A stretch of 64,000 bases of DNA from JAGVSV01 sp050952845 (GTDB lineage Bacteria; Bacillota; Clostridia; Christensenellales; Aristaeellaceae), in the NCBI GenBank assembly GCA_050952845.1, contig JBMNLP010000001.1:1240001-1304000 (forward strand), given 5' to 3'. The notes below the pieces were generated by a model. It did no database searches. It saw only the letters and a list, made by a program, of their open reading frames with translations, and was not told the DNA's origin. A program made the translations under genes and the position numbers. This document shows positions 41,566 to 49,245 of the stretch, piece after piece; within the stretch, counting starts at the first letter, position 1; every line of letters begins with the position of its first letter.

Positions 41566-42123
41566 GTGGATCAATTCAGAGAAGAAGTTGCTGCCAGACG
41601 AAACAGGACGGGCGAAAACATTATGTATGCACTGGCGTTTGTCATCATGATCCTGTCGGGTATCACAGCCGTGTTCATGTTCAATGTGCTCACCATGACG
41701 ATCTCTACCCAGGGGTTCGACATGTCCATGATGGCTTTCATTGTGCTTACGCTGCTCATGGCTGCGTCCGCCGTGCTGATCTTTCTGTATAAGGACCGTA
41801 TCAAGACGGAGTATGAGTATACCTTCACCAATGGCATCATGGACTTTGCGCGGGTATTCAACAACCGAAAGCGCAAGGCATTGGGCACCATGAACATCAA
41901 AAACGTCGAGGCATGCGGAAAGGTCAGCTCCGGCAGTTTTCACCGGTATGTCAGCATGCCCGGGGTGCGCAGGCTGAACTGGTTTTTAAACCGGGACGCT
42001 GACTTGTTCTACTTTTATTTTGTTAAGGATAGTGCGAAAACGCTGATGGTCATTGAGCCCAGCGAAACCATGGTAGAATTGATTGTCAGAGCCGCCGGGC
42101 CCGGCAAGTATCAGAAAAACTGA
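41566..42123 (+). CDS. Uncharacterised two-helix membrane protein (possibly DUF6106)
   Basis: A 185-residue protein with two transmembrane helices near the N-terminus (MYALAFVIMILSGITAVFMF and MSMMAFIVLTLLMAASAVLIF) and a cytoplasmic domain containing YEYTFTNGIMDFARVFNNRK, a basic RKRKALGTMNIKNVEA and a C-terminal VIEPSETMVELI. The YTFTNGxxD and NRKRK pattern recurs in uncharacterised clostridial proteins. No function is known. GTG start after AGGAGG; the next gene starts 3 bases after its stop. Confidence 0.6.
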   Translation: MDQFREEVAARRNRTGENIMYALAFVIMILSGITAVFMFNVLTMTISTQGFDMSMMAFIVLTLLMAASAVLIFLYKDRIKTEYEYTFTNGIMDFARVFNNRKRKALGTMNIKNVEACGKVSSGSFHRYVSMPGVRRLNWFLNRDADLFYFYFVKDSAKTLMVIEPSETMVELIVRAAGPGKYQKN

Positions 42124-42125
42124 GC

Positions 42126-43268
42126 ATGAAGCTGTGTTACCTTGATCATTGCGCCACAACCCCACCAAGCGCCGAGGTTGTGGAGGCGATGCGCGTTTCT
42201 ATGGAAACCGCCTTTTACAACCCGTCGTCGCCCTATGGACCGGCAATTGCCGTTGAAAAAATGTTGGACACCTGCAGGCAGATGCTGCTGGAACGTACAG
42301 GCGGACAGCGTGTGATCTTCACATCTGGTGGTACAGAAGCCAATAATTTGGCCATATTAGGGCATTTAGACAGCGCCCACAGGAGCGGTCGTGTGCTTTT
42401 TTCGGCAGGCGAACACCCTTCCGTTCGGGAAGCATGCAGGCAGGCTGCTGCGCTGGGGTTTGATGTGAAAGAAATCCCGCTGCTGGACAATGGCGTATGT
42501 GATATGGAAGCGCTGGAGAGCTTGGCAGGGGCTGACACTGTGCTGATTTGCCTGATGCAGGTCAACAACGAAACCGGCGCCATCCAACCGCTGCGACAGG
42601 CGCTGGAAGTCCGTACCCGGAAATGCCCGGGGGCGCATGTACATGTGGATGGCGTTCAGGGATTCTTGCGATTGCCCTTTCGTCTGGAGGAAGTCGGAAG
42701 CAGCAGCTACACGCTGTCCGCACATAAAATACGCGGCCCCAAGGGCATAGGCGCGCTGGTTACTTCCGGTGGCGCCCGGCTCTCGCCGAGGGTATATGGC
42801 GGCGGTCAGGAAGGTGGGCTGCGGTCGGGCACAGAGAATACGCCCGGCATTACAGGCATGATGAAGGCTGTTGAAACATATCCTGCATCGCACCGGATGC
42901 GCGATATGAAACAGTTGCTGTACAACCGGCTGCGGGCAGCCATACCTTCCATGGCGCCGATCGGGCCTGATCCATCCAGCTGTGAGGCAGCCGATCATAT
43001 CCTCTGCCTGTCCTTTCCGCCGGTGCGGTCGGAGCCCATGATGAACATGCTGGCACAGGCTGGCGTATATGTCGGCATTGGTTCCGCCTGCGGCTCTAAA
43101 AGACAAAAGGTCAGCATGGTTTTGCAGGCTATGCGCGTTCCCCGGCATGTAGCTGAGTGCGCAATCCGCTTTAGTCTGGGCCCGGAGACCGACGAAGCTG
43201 TCATCACATACGCGTCAGATGCCTGCATCGCAGGATACCAAGCCCTCAAACGCTATACCAGGAGATAG
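42126..43268 (+). CDS. Cysteine desulfurase family protein
   Basis: A 380-residue PLP enzyme that removes sulfur from cysteine as an enzyme-bound persulfide. Motifs are YLDHCATTPPS, FTSGGTEANNLAI (PLP phosphate), HVHVDGVQGFLRLP (Asp to the pyridine N, with Gln), SAHKIRGPKGIGAL (PLP Lys) and GIGSACGSKRQK with the catalytic Cys. It lies 2 bases before thiI, and such pairs supply sulfur for 4-thiouridine in tRNA (NifZ-ThiI in Bacillus), so that is its likely partner. Confidence 0.92.
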   Translation: MKLCYLDHCATTPPSAEVVEAMRVSMETAFYNPSSPYGPAIAVEKMLDTCRQMLLERTGGQRVIFTSGGTEANNLAILGHLDSAHRSGRVLFSAGEHPSVREACRQAAALGFDVKEIPLLDNGVCDMEALESLAGADTVLICLMQVNNETGAIQPLRQALEVRTRKCPGAHVHVDGVQGFLRLPFRLEEVGSSSYTLSAHKIRGPKGIGALVTSGGARLSPRVYGGGQEGGLRSGTENTPGITGMMKAVETYPASHRMRDMKQLLYNRLRAAIPSMAPIGPDPSSCEAADHILCLSFPPVRSEPMMNMLAQAGVYVGIGSACGSKRQKVSMVLQAMRVPRHVAECAIRFSLGPETDEAVITYASDACIAGYQALKRYTRR

Positions 43269-43270
43269 AG

Positions 43271-44437
43271 ATGGACGATCATACTGTGCGCCGGCTCATC
43301 ATGGTGCGATATGGTGAAATATACCTGAAGGGGCAGAATCGCCCGTTTTTTTTGAAGTTGCTGATCAGGCGCGTACGCAATGCCGTGAAACCGTTCCACG
43401 CCAGCGTGCTTTTGAGTGATAGCCGCCTGATTGTCAGCGGCATGACCGATATTCACGCCTGCATGGAACGGATACGGAAGGTGTTTGGTGTTCATTCTGT
43501 CTGTCCTGCTATTGAAATGGACAAGGCGGATTTTGAGGATGTTTGTGCCCAGGCAGCCGCGATGATGCAGGACATGACCGGTACGTTCAGGGTGACGGCG
43601 CGCCGCTCCGACAAACTATATCCCCTGAACTCGCCACAGATCAGCGCGCGCATCGGCGCTTGGATCATCCGGGCGAATGACGGGTTGCGCGTTGATCTGA
43701 GGATGCCCGACCATGTGCTGCATGTCGAAATCAGAGACCATGCCTACCTGTATGTCGATGTGCTGCCCGGTGTCGGGGGCATGCCGGTGGGTTCCAACGG
43801 CAAGGCGACGTTGTTGCTGTCGGGTGGGATTGACAGTCCTGTTGCCGGCTATATGATCGCCAAGCGCGGCGTACAGATCAGCGCCGTTCATTTCCATTCC
43901 TTTCCGTACACTGGCGAACGGTCCAGAGAGAAAGTGCTCCAGCTGGCCCGCATCCTATCTGACTATTGCTGCGGCATCAGGGTATATGTCGTACCTTTTA
44001 CAACCATACAGACCATGATATACGAAAAGTGCCCGGAGGATTACACAACGCTGATCATGCGCAGGTATATGATGCGCATTGCTGACAGGATTGCTACAGC
44101 TGAAAAATCACAGGCATTGATCACAGGGGAATCTATCGGCCAGGTAGCCAGCCAAACCATGGAGGCGCTGGCATGTACAGATGTAATCGCCAGCCGACCG
44201 GTTTTCAGACCGCTGATCGGGATGGATAAGAGCGAGATCGTCGATCTGGCTAAGGCAATTGGCACCTATGAAACATCCTGTCTGCCGTATGAGGATTGTT
44301 GCACCGTGTTTACCCCCAGGCATCCCGTGACACGTCCCAGGCTGCCCAGGGTGGTGCTGGCGGAAAAAGGCATGGCGGATGCTGCGGACGCATTCGTGCA
44401 CGAGGCGGTTGCTACTGCTGAAATCATTGATCTTTAG
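43271..44437 (+). CDS. thiI: tRNA 4-thiouridine synthase ThiI
   Basis: Installs 4-thiouridine at U8 of tRNA and may feed thiamin synthesis. The 388 residues begin with a ferredoxin-like domain and THUMP (MVRYGEIYLKGQNRPFF) and continue with the PP-loop SGGIDSPVAGYMIAKRG. No C-terminal rhodanese domain is present, as in Bacillus ThiI, which takes sulfur directly from its desulfurase partner; that enzyme is encoded just upstream. The ESIGQVASQT motif is conserved. Confidence 0.95.
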   Translation: MDDHTVRRLIMVRYGEIYLKGQNRPFFLKLLIRRVRNAVKPFHASVLLSDSRLIVSGMTDIHACMERIRKVFGVHSVCPAIEMDKADFEDVCAQAAAMMQDMTGTFRVTARRSDKLYPLNSPQISARIGAWIIRANDGLRVDLRMPDHVLHVEIRDHAYLYVDVLPGVGGMPVGSNGKATLLLSGGIDSPVAGYMIAKRGVQISAVHFHSFPYTGERSREKVLQLARILSDYCCGIRVYVVPFTTIQTMIYEKCPEDYTTLIMRRYMMRIADRIATAEKSQALITGESIGQVASQTMEALACTDVIASRPVFRPLIGMDKSEIVDLAKAIGTYETSCLPYEDCCTVFTPRHPVTRPRLPRVVLAEKGMADAADAFVHEAVATAEIIDL

Positions 44438-44488
44438 CTTTCGTAGTGCCTTATATCAAGTCGATCATGAAGGCGTAAATATTCCCTC

Positions 44489-44517
44489 TTGACAGAAGGC
44501 GCAGAGCAGGATATGCT
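44489..44517 (+). promoter_or_regulatory. Promoter of ylxM-ffh
   Basis: TTGACA (44489-44494), a 17-base spacer, TATGCT (44512-44517). Confidence 0.65.
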
Positions 44518-44558
44518 AACTAAGTCAAGCAAAAGCACTTGACAGAAAGGCAGGGAGA

Positions 44559-44924
44559 ATGCCCGGCGGGCTTGAGAAAAGAGTGGCGCACGGTTTGCTG
44601 CTCTCCTTTTATGGCAAACTGCTGACTGCGCGGCAGCAGCAGATGCTGCAGCTGTATTGCGATGAGGATTGTTCCATCGGCGAAATTGCCCGCCAGCTCT
44701 CTGTCACACGGCAGTGTGTGTGCGATACGATTCAGCGCGCTTTTGCCAGGCTGGATGACTTAGAGGACAAGTTAGGGCTCGTCATGCGTTTTGATCGGAT
44801 GCGCGCCGCGGTGCGCGATTGTAAGCAACAGCTGGCGCTCGTATCGCCTTCCCGGGATACAGCCTGTCACCTGAACCGGGCAAAACAAATACTGGACCAA
44901 TTTTTATCAGAAGAGGAGGAGTGA
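44559..44924 (+). CDS. ylxM: YlxM family helix-turn-helix protein
   Basis: A 121-residue protein of the UPF0122 family, encoded upstream of ffh in Firmicutes. In Streptococcus it modulates signal recognition particle assembly by binding RNA. YGKLLTARQQQMLQLYCDED and SIGEIARQLSVTRQCVCDTI form a sigma-70 region-4-like helix-turn-helix. ffh begins one base after its stop. Confidence 0.88.
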   Translation: MPGGLEKRVAHGLLLSFYGKLLTARQQQMLQLYCDEDCSIGEIARQLSVTRQCVCDTIQRAFARLDDLEDKLGLVMRFDRMRAAVRDCKQQLALVSPSRDTACHLNRAKQILDQFLSEEEE

Positions 44925-44925
44925 C

Positions 44926-46251
44926 ATGGCGTTTGAAGGCTTGTCAGATAAGCTGCAACGAGCGTTTAAGAAGCTGACCGGTAAAGGAAAGCTCAACGAA
45001 CAGAACATCAAAGAAGCCATGCGCGAGGTGCGCCTGGCGCTGCTTGAGGCAGACGTTAACTATATCGTTGTGAAGGATTTTATCAACAAAGTGACCCAGC
45101 GATGCATTGGCACGGAGATCCTGTCATCGCTGAACGCAGGCCAGCAAGTAATCAAGGTTGTCAATAAGGAACTGACCGCGCTGATGGGTGGCAGCAACGC
45201 CAGGCTGACATGGTCGTCCGTCAATCCCACGGTGTTCATGTTATGCGGCTTGCAGGGCGCTGGAAAAACCACCATGGCTGCCAAGCTGGCGCTCCATTTG
45301 AAACGGCTGGGCAAGAAGCCCATGCTGGCGGCATGCGATATTTACAGGCCGGCTGCGATCCAGCAACTTCAGATTGTCGGCGAAAAAGCCGGCGCACGGG
45401 TGTTTGAAAGGGGAACCCAGAACCCTGTCATCACAGCGAAAGAAGCAGTTGAGCGCGCGAAATACTATGGCGACGACGTGCTGATTATCGATACGGCAGG
45501 CCGCCTTCATATCGACGATGAGATGATGGACGAGCTGTCGGATATCAAAGATGCTGTCAAACCTCAGGAAATTTTGCTGGTTGTTGACGCCATGACAGGC
45601 CAGGACGCCGTCAATGTGGCGTCCTCGTTCAACGAAAAGCTGGCCATCGACGGGGTGATACTGACCAAGTTGGACAGCGATACCCGTGGCGGTGCGGCGC
45701 TGTCTGTCCGGGAAGTCACCGGAAAACCCATCAAGTTTGCCGGCACCGGTGAAAAAATTGAGGATTTTGAGCCCTTCCACCCGGACCGCATGGCATCGCG
45801 TATCCTGGGGATGGGTGATGTGCTGACCCTGATTGAAAAAGCTACCGAAGCCATGGGCGATGAAGAGACCATCGTCACGAAAGGCAAGGTAGCCAATGAT
45901 ATGACGCTGGAGGATTTTCTTGATCAGATGCAGCAGTTGAAAAAGCTGGGCCCTTTGCAAAATGTGCTGGGTATGTTGCCCGGGCTGGGCAGCAAGATCA
46001 AGGATGTGCAAATTGATGACAATGCGATGAAAAAGCCGGAGGCTATCATCCGTAGCATGACGCCACAGGAGCGCAGGCGCCCTGATGTGCTCAATGCCAG
46101 CCGCCGTAAGCGCATAGCCGCGGGTGCGGGGGTAACGGTGCAGGATGTCAATCAGCTGATGCGGCAGTTTGAGCAGACCCGCAAAATGATGAAGCAGATG
46201 ATGGGGAAAAAGCGCGGCATGATGCGCGGGATGAGAATGCCGCCATTTTAG
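44926..46251 (+). CDS. ffh: Signal recognition particle protein
   Basis: The GTPase of the signal recognition particle, which targets nascent membrane proteins. It has 441 residues: N domain (MAFEGLSDKLQRAFKKL), G domain with GLQGAGKTTMAAKLA, DIYRPAAIQQL, DTAGRLHID and TKLDSDTRGGAAL, and the Met-rich M domain at the C-terminus (MMKQMMGKKRGMMRGM) that binds signal peptides and SRP RNA. SRP RNA is not seen in the window. AGGAGGAG precedes the ATG. Confidence 0.97.
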   Translation: MAFEGLSDKLQRAFKKLTGKGKLNEQNIKEAMREVRLALLEADVNYIVVKDFINKVTQRCIGTEILSSLNAGQQVIKVVNKELTALMGGSNARLTWSSVNPTVFMLCGLQGAGKTTMAAKLALHLKRLGKKPMLAACDIYRPAAIQQLQIVGEKAGARVFERGTQNPVITAKEAVERAKYYGDDVLIIDTAGRLHIDDEMMDELSDIKDAVKPQEILLVVDAMTGQDAVNVASSFNEKLAIDGVILTKLDSDTRGGAALSVREVTGKPIKFAGTGEKIEDFEPFHPDRMASRILGMGDVLTLIEKATEAMGDEETIVTKGKVANDMTLEDFLDQMQQLKKLGPLQNVLGMLPGLGSKIKDVQIDDNAMKKPEAIIRSMTPQERRRPDVLNASRRKRIAAGAGVTVQDVNQLMRQFEQTRKMMKQMMGKKRGMMRGMRMPPF

Positions 46252-46255
46252 TTAC

Positions 46256-46284
46256 TTGCAATCAGTACATGATTAGCATATATT
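46256..46284 (+). promoter_or_regulatory. Promoter of rpsP-khpA-rimM-trmD
   Basis: TTGCAA (46256-46261), a 17-base spacer, TATATT (46279-46284), 18 bases before the rpsP start. Confidence 0.6.
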
Positions 46285-46301
46285 GTTGAGGAGGAACAAC
46301 C

Positions 46302-46550
46302 ATGGCAGTCAAAATTCGTTTAAAGAGAATGGGCATGAAGAAAAAGCCGTTTTACCGTGTCGTCATCGCTGATGAGCGGGCGGCCCGAGACGGAAACTTC
46401 ATTGAAGAAATCGGCACCTATAACCCGATGACACAGCCGGCTGAGATTCAAATCGATAACGCGAAAGCTCTCGAATGGATAGGCAAGGGTGCCCAACCCA
46501 CCGACACTGTCCGTGCGTTGCTGCGCAAGAGCGGCGCACTTGAAGGCTGA
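46302..46550 (+). CDS. rpsP: 30S ribosomal protein S16
   Basis: An 82-residue small-subunit protein needed for 16S rRNA folding. AVKIRLKRMGMKKKPFYRVV and DGNFIEEIGTYNP are diagnostic. The start follows GAGGAGGA. It heads the standard rpsP-khpA-rimM-trmD cluster. Confidence 0.97.
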   Translation: MAVKIRLKRMGMKKKPFYRVVIADERAARDGNFIEEIGTYNPMTQPAEIQIDNAKALEWIGKGAQPTDTVRALLRKSGALEG

Positions 46551-46569
46551 CGGGCAGAAAGACAGCGTT

Positions 46570-46797
46570 ATGAAGGAACTGTTGCTTTTTGTAGCCAAAA
46601 CCTTGGTGGACAACCCTGATGAAGTGCGCGTGACAGAAACCGAAGGTCCCGAAGCCATCATATTGGAACTGAATGTGGCTCAGGATGACATGGGCAAGGT
46701 GATCGGCAAACAGGGCAGGATCGCCAAGGCGATCCGCTCCGTCATCAAGGCAGCTACATCCAAGGGTGGCAAGCCGGTGTTTGTGGAAATCCAATAA
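46570..46797 (+). CDS. khpA: KH-domain RNA-binding protein KhpA
   Basis: A 75-residue single KH-domain protein (YlqC), which in Gram-positives pairs with KhpB and affects cell elongation and small-RNA action. The GxxG loop is IGKQGRIAKAIRSVIKAA. ATG at 46570 is chosen because it matches the family N-terminus (MKELLLFVAKTLVDNPDEV); upstream in-frame starts lie in rpsP. Confidence 0.93.
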   Translation: MKELLLFVAKTLVDNPDEVRVTETEGPEAIILELNVAQDDMGKVIGKQGRIAKAIRSVIKAATSKGGKPVFVEIQ

Positions 46798-46839
46798 CAG
46801 CTGACGCCCGCAAGGGTGTCATTCTATAAGGAGCGTTGC

Positions 46840-47361
46840 TTGTCAGAATATTTGATGATTGGCCAGGTTCTCAAGCCGCAGGGTATCCGCGGCGAGGTCA
46901 AGGTGAAGCCCGAAACCGACAACCCTGCGCGCTTCAATGTGTTGTCTGAGGTGTATGTTGGTGCTGGCAGCAAAAAGAACCATGTGTCTGTTTCAGATGT
47001 CCGTGTTCGAGCAGGGTATGTCTACCTGCGCCTTGACGGTGCGACCAGCCGGGATGAAGCCGAGCAGCAGCGTGGATGGCTGTTGTATGTTGACCGGGCG
47101 CATGCTGTTGAACTGCCTGAGGGAAGGCATTTTATTGTTGACCTGATCGGCTGCACGGCGAAGGACACGTCGGGCAAGGTCATCGGCATTGTCACCGAGG
47201 TGCTGCAACCCGGCGCCAACGACATTTATGTTATTGCTGCACAGGGTGGCACCTGGCTGGTGCCGGCGCTTAAGAAGGTCGTGCTGGAGGTGGACACGGC
47301 GCAGAAAACCATGACGCTGGACACTGCGCTGTTTCCGGAGGTCGCCGTCTTTGAAAATTGA
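46840..47361 (+). CDS. rimM: 16S rRNA processing protein RimM
   Basis: A 173-residue 30S maturation factor that binds S19. LMIGQVLKPQGIRGEVKVKP is the N-terminal signature and GATSRDEAEQQRGWLLYV and GTWLVPAL follow (the PRC-barrel). The TTG at 46840 lies 6 bases after AAGGAG; a GTG 24 bases earlier includes that ribosome binding site and an ATG at 46855 is too far from it. The end overlaps trmD by 11 bases. Confidence 0.94.
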   Translation: MSEYLMIGQVLKPQGIRGEVKVKPETDNPARFNVLSEVYVGAGSKKNHVSVSDVRVRAGYVYLRLDGATSRDEAEQQRGWLLYVDRAHAVELPEGRHFIVDLIGCTAKDTSGKVIGIVTEVLQPGANDIYVIAAQGGTWLVPALKKVVLEVDTAQKTMTLDTALFPEVAVFEN

Positions 47362-48073
47362 TGTGCTGACCATCTTCCCGGAAATGTTTCAACCCCTGAA
47401 CCATAGTATCATTGGCCGGGCTATCGACAGCGAACTGGTCGACTTGAGGATACATGATATCCGGGCGTTTTCAAACAGCAAGCACAGAAATACCGATGAT
47501 TATCCTTTTGGCGGTGGCGCGGGTATGCTGATGATGGCACAGCCTATTGCGGATGCGATCCGGCATGTGACAGCGCCGCCGTTTCATGGTAAACGCATCT
47601 ATATGAGTCCGCGCGGTACGCCGCTGACACAGCACACGGCGCGCGCGTTGTGTGATGAAGAGGCGCTTGTCATCCTGTGCGGGCATTATGAAGGGGTTGA
47701 TGAGCGGATCATCACTGGCTTCATCGACCTGGAGTTGTCCATTGGCGACTATGTGTTGACAGGCGGGGAACTGCCAGCGATGGTGCTGATTGACTGCGTG
47801 GCAAGACTGCTGCCGGGCGTATTGGGCAGCAGCTTCAGCGCGCATGATGAAAGCTTTTCGAAAAGCATGCTGCTGGAGTATCCGCAGTATACGCGCCCAC
47901 GTACCTTTGAAGGGATGGAGGTGCCGGAGGTATTGCTGAGCGGCGACCATGCCAGGATAGCCACATGGCGCAGGCGGCAGTCGCTGCTGATTACGGCAAG
48001 CAGACGGCCTGATCTGCTGGAGCAGGCGGAGCTGACCCCGGCGGAGCGCGATTGGCTTCGTGACAACATCTGA
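47351..48073 (+). CDS. trmD: tRNA (guanine-N1-)-methyltransferase
   Basis: Makes m1G37 in tRNAs to prevent frameshifting. The 240-residue SPOUT enzyme has IDVLTIFPEMFQPLNHSIIGRA, YPFGGGAGMLMMAQPI, CGHYEGVDERII, the knot residues SIGDYVLTGGELPAMVLID and RPRTFEGMEVPEVLLSGDHA. It starts with TTG at 47351. rplS, which usually follows, is absent here; dgt is next. Confidence 0.96.
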   Translation: MKIDVLTIFPEMFQPLNHSIIGRAIDSELVDLRIHDIRAFSNSKHRNTDDYPFGGGAGMLMMAQPIADAIRHVTAPPFHGKRIYMSPRGTPLTQHTARALCDEEALVILCGHYEGVDERIITGFIDLELSIGDYVLTGGELPAMVLIDCVARLLPGVLGSSFSAHDESFSKSMLLEYPQYTRPRTFEGMEVPEVLLSGDHARIATWRRRQSLLITASRRPDLLEQAELTPAERDWLRDNI

Positions 48074-48090
48074 TACATCTGTCTTCCATT

Positions 48091-48110
48091 GCCCGCAAGG
48101 GCTTTCTTTT
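48091..48110 (+). terminator. Weak terminator after trmD
   Basis: GCCC-GCAA-GGGC (48091-48102) is a short stem with a stable tetraloop, followed by TTTCTTTT. The stem is only 4 bp, so read-through into dgt is likely. Confidence 0.4.
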
Positions 48111-48184
48111 GTTGTGTCAAGCAGGAGTTTCAGCTTTGACGCAGTATGTATATATGGGGGTCTGAATGTGGAGGAGGCGAGAAC

Positions 48185-49186
48185 TTGTCAATCAGGGAAG
48201 CGACAGAAATGCGCGAGCTGGAACAGCTTTCGCCGTTTGCAGCAAAGAGTACGCTGACCAAGGGTCGTATGACTCCTATCACCCCCTGCAGTATCCGGAC
48301 AGCCTTTCAACGCGACCGTGATCGGTTGATCCATTCGAAAAGCTTCCGAAGGCTGCAGTTTAAGACCCAGGTGTTTCTTTCGCCGGAAGGTGACCACTAC
48401 CGCACGCGCCTCACCCATACGCTGGAAGTTGCGCAGATTGCCCGCACCATATCCCGCGCGTTGTTGCTCAATGAAGACCTGACTGAGGCCATCGCCCTGG
48501 GTCATGATCTGGGGCACACGCCCTTTGGCCACATCGGCGAGCGCACCCTCAGCCGGCTGACCGCCGACGGGTTTCGCCACAACGAGCAAAGCCTGCGCGT
48601 GGTGGAGCACTTAGAGGGGAAGAACGGCTTAAACCTGACCATGGAAGTGCGGGACGGCATTCTGTGCCATTCCGGCGATCAGGCGCCAGCCACGCTGGAA
48701 GGGTGTGTTGTGGCCAAGGCTGACAGAATTGCCTACATTAACCACGATATTGACGACGCGATGCGCGCCGGCCTGATCAGGGAGTTTGAGTTGCCCAGGG
48801 GCTGCATCAAGGTGCTGGGCAGCACACACGGCGAGCGCATCAACACCATGATTGACGACATGGTCTCCTCCAGCATAGACAAACCGGAAATCAGCGCTAC
48901 AGCGGAGGTGCAGCAGGCAACGGATGAATTGCGTGCATTTCTTTTTGAGCGGGTTTATCAGGACAAGTGGCGTTCTGACGAGGAGGAAAAATGCGATTTT
49001 GTGCTTACACGGCTGTTTGATCACTTCACCAAAAACCCCGGCGACATGCCGCTGGAATTTGTTACCAGCGCATACCTGGAAGGCACTGAGCGTGCGGTCA
49101 TCGATTACATCGCATCCATGACAGATCGGTTTGCGATGCGCGTGTTCCACGAAATATTTGTTCCTACAACATTTTCTGTCATTTGA
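48185..49186 (+). CDS. dgt: Deoxyguanosinetriphosphate triphosphohydrolase-like protein
   Basis: A 333-residue HD-domain enzyme that removes triphosphate from dNTPs. It has SKSFRRLQFKTQVF, RTRLTHTLEVAQIAR and the metal site GHDLGHTPFGHIGE, then KADRIAYINHDIDDA. TTG at 48185 is 7 bases after GGAGGAGG; an ATG 39 bases upstream in frame lies before that ribosome binding site. dgt-dnaG-rpoD is a common clostridial order. Confidence 0.93.
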   Translation: MSIREATEMRELEQLSPFAAKSTLTKGRMTPITPCSIRTAFQRDRDRLIHSKSFRRLQFKTQVFLSPEGDHYRTRLTHTLEVAQIARTISRALLLNEDLTEAIALGHDLGHTPFGHIGERTLSRLTADGFRHNEQSLRVVEHLEGKNGLNLTMEVRDGILCHSGDQAPATLEGCVVAKADRIAYINHDIDDAMRAGLIREFELPRGCIKVLGSTHGERINTMIDDMVSSSIDKPEISATAEVQQATDELRAFLFERVYQDKWRSDEEEKCDFVLTRLFDHFTKNPGDMPLEFVTSAYLEGTERAVIDYIASMTDRFAMRVFHEIFVPTTFSVI

Positions 49187-49245
49187 GACATATCAGAGGC
49201 AGAAAATGGCGTACAAGATGCGAATGAAACAAGGCGGTGATTGAT

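Noticed and set aside
44488..44550. Direct repeat CTTGACAGAA at 44488 and 44539 upstream of ylxM
   Set aside because: Only about ten bases and two copies; the first is simply the -35 region, so it is probably chance.
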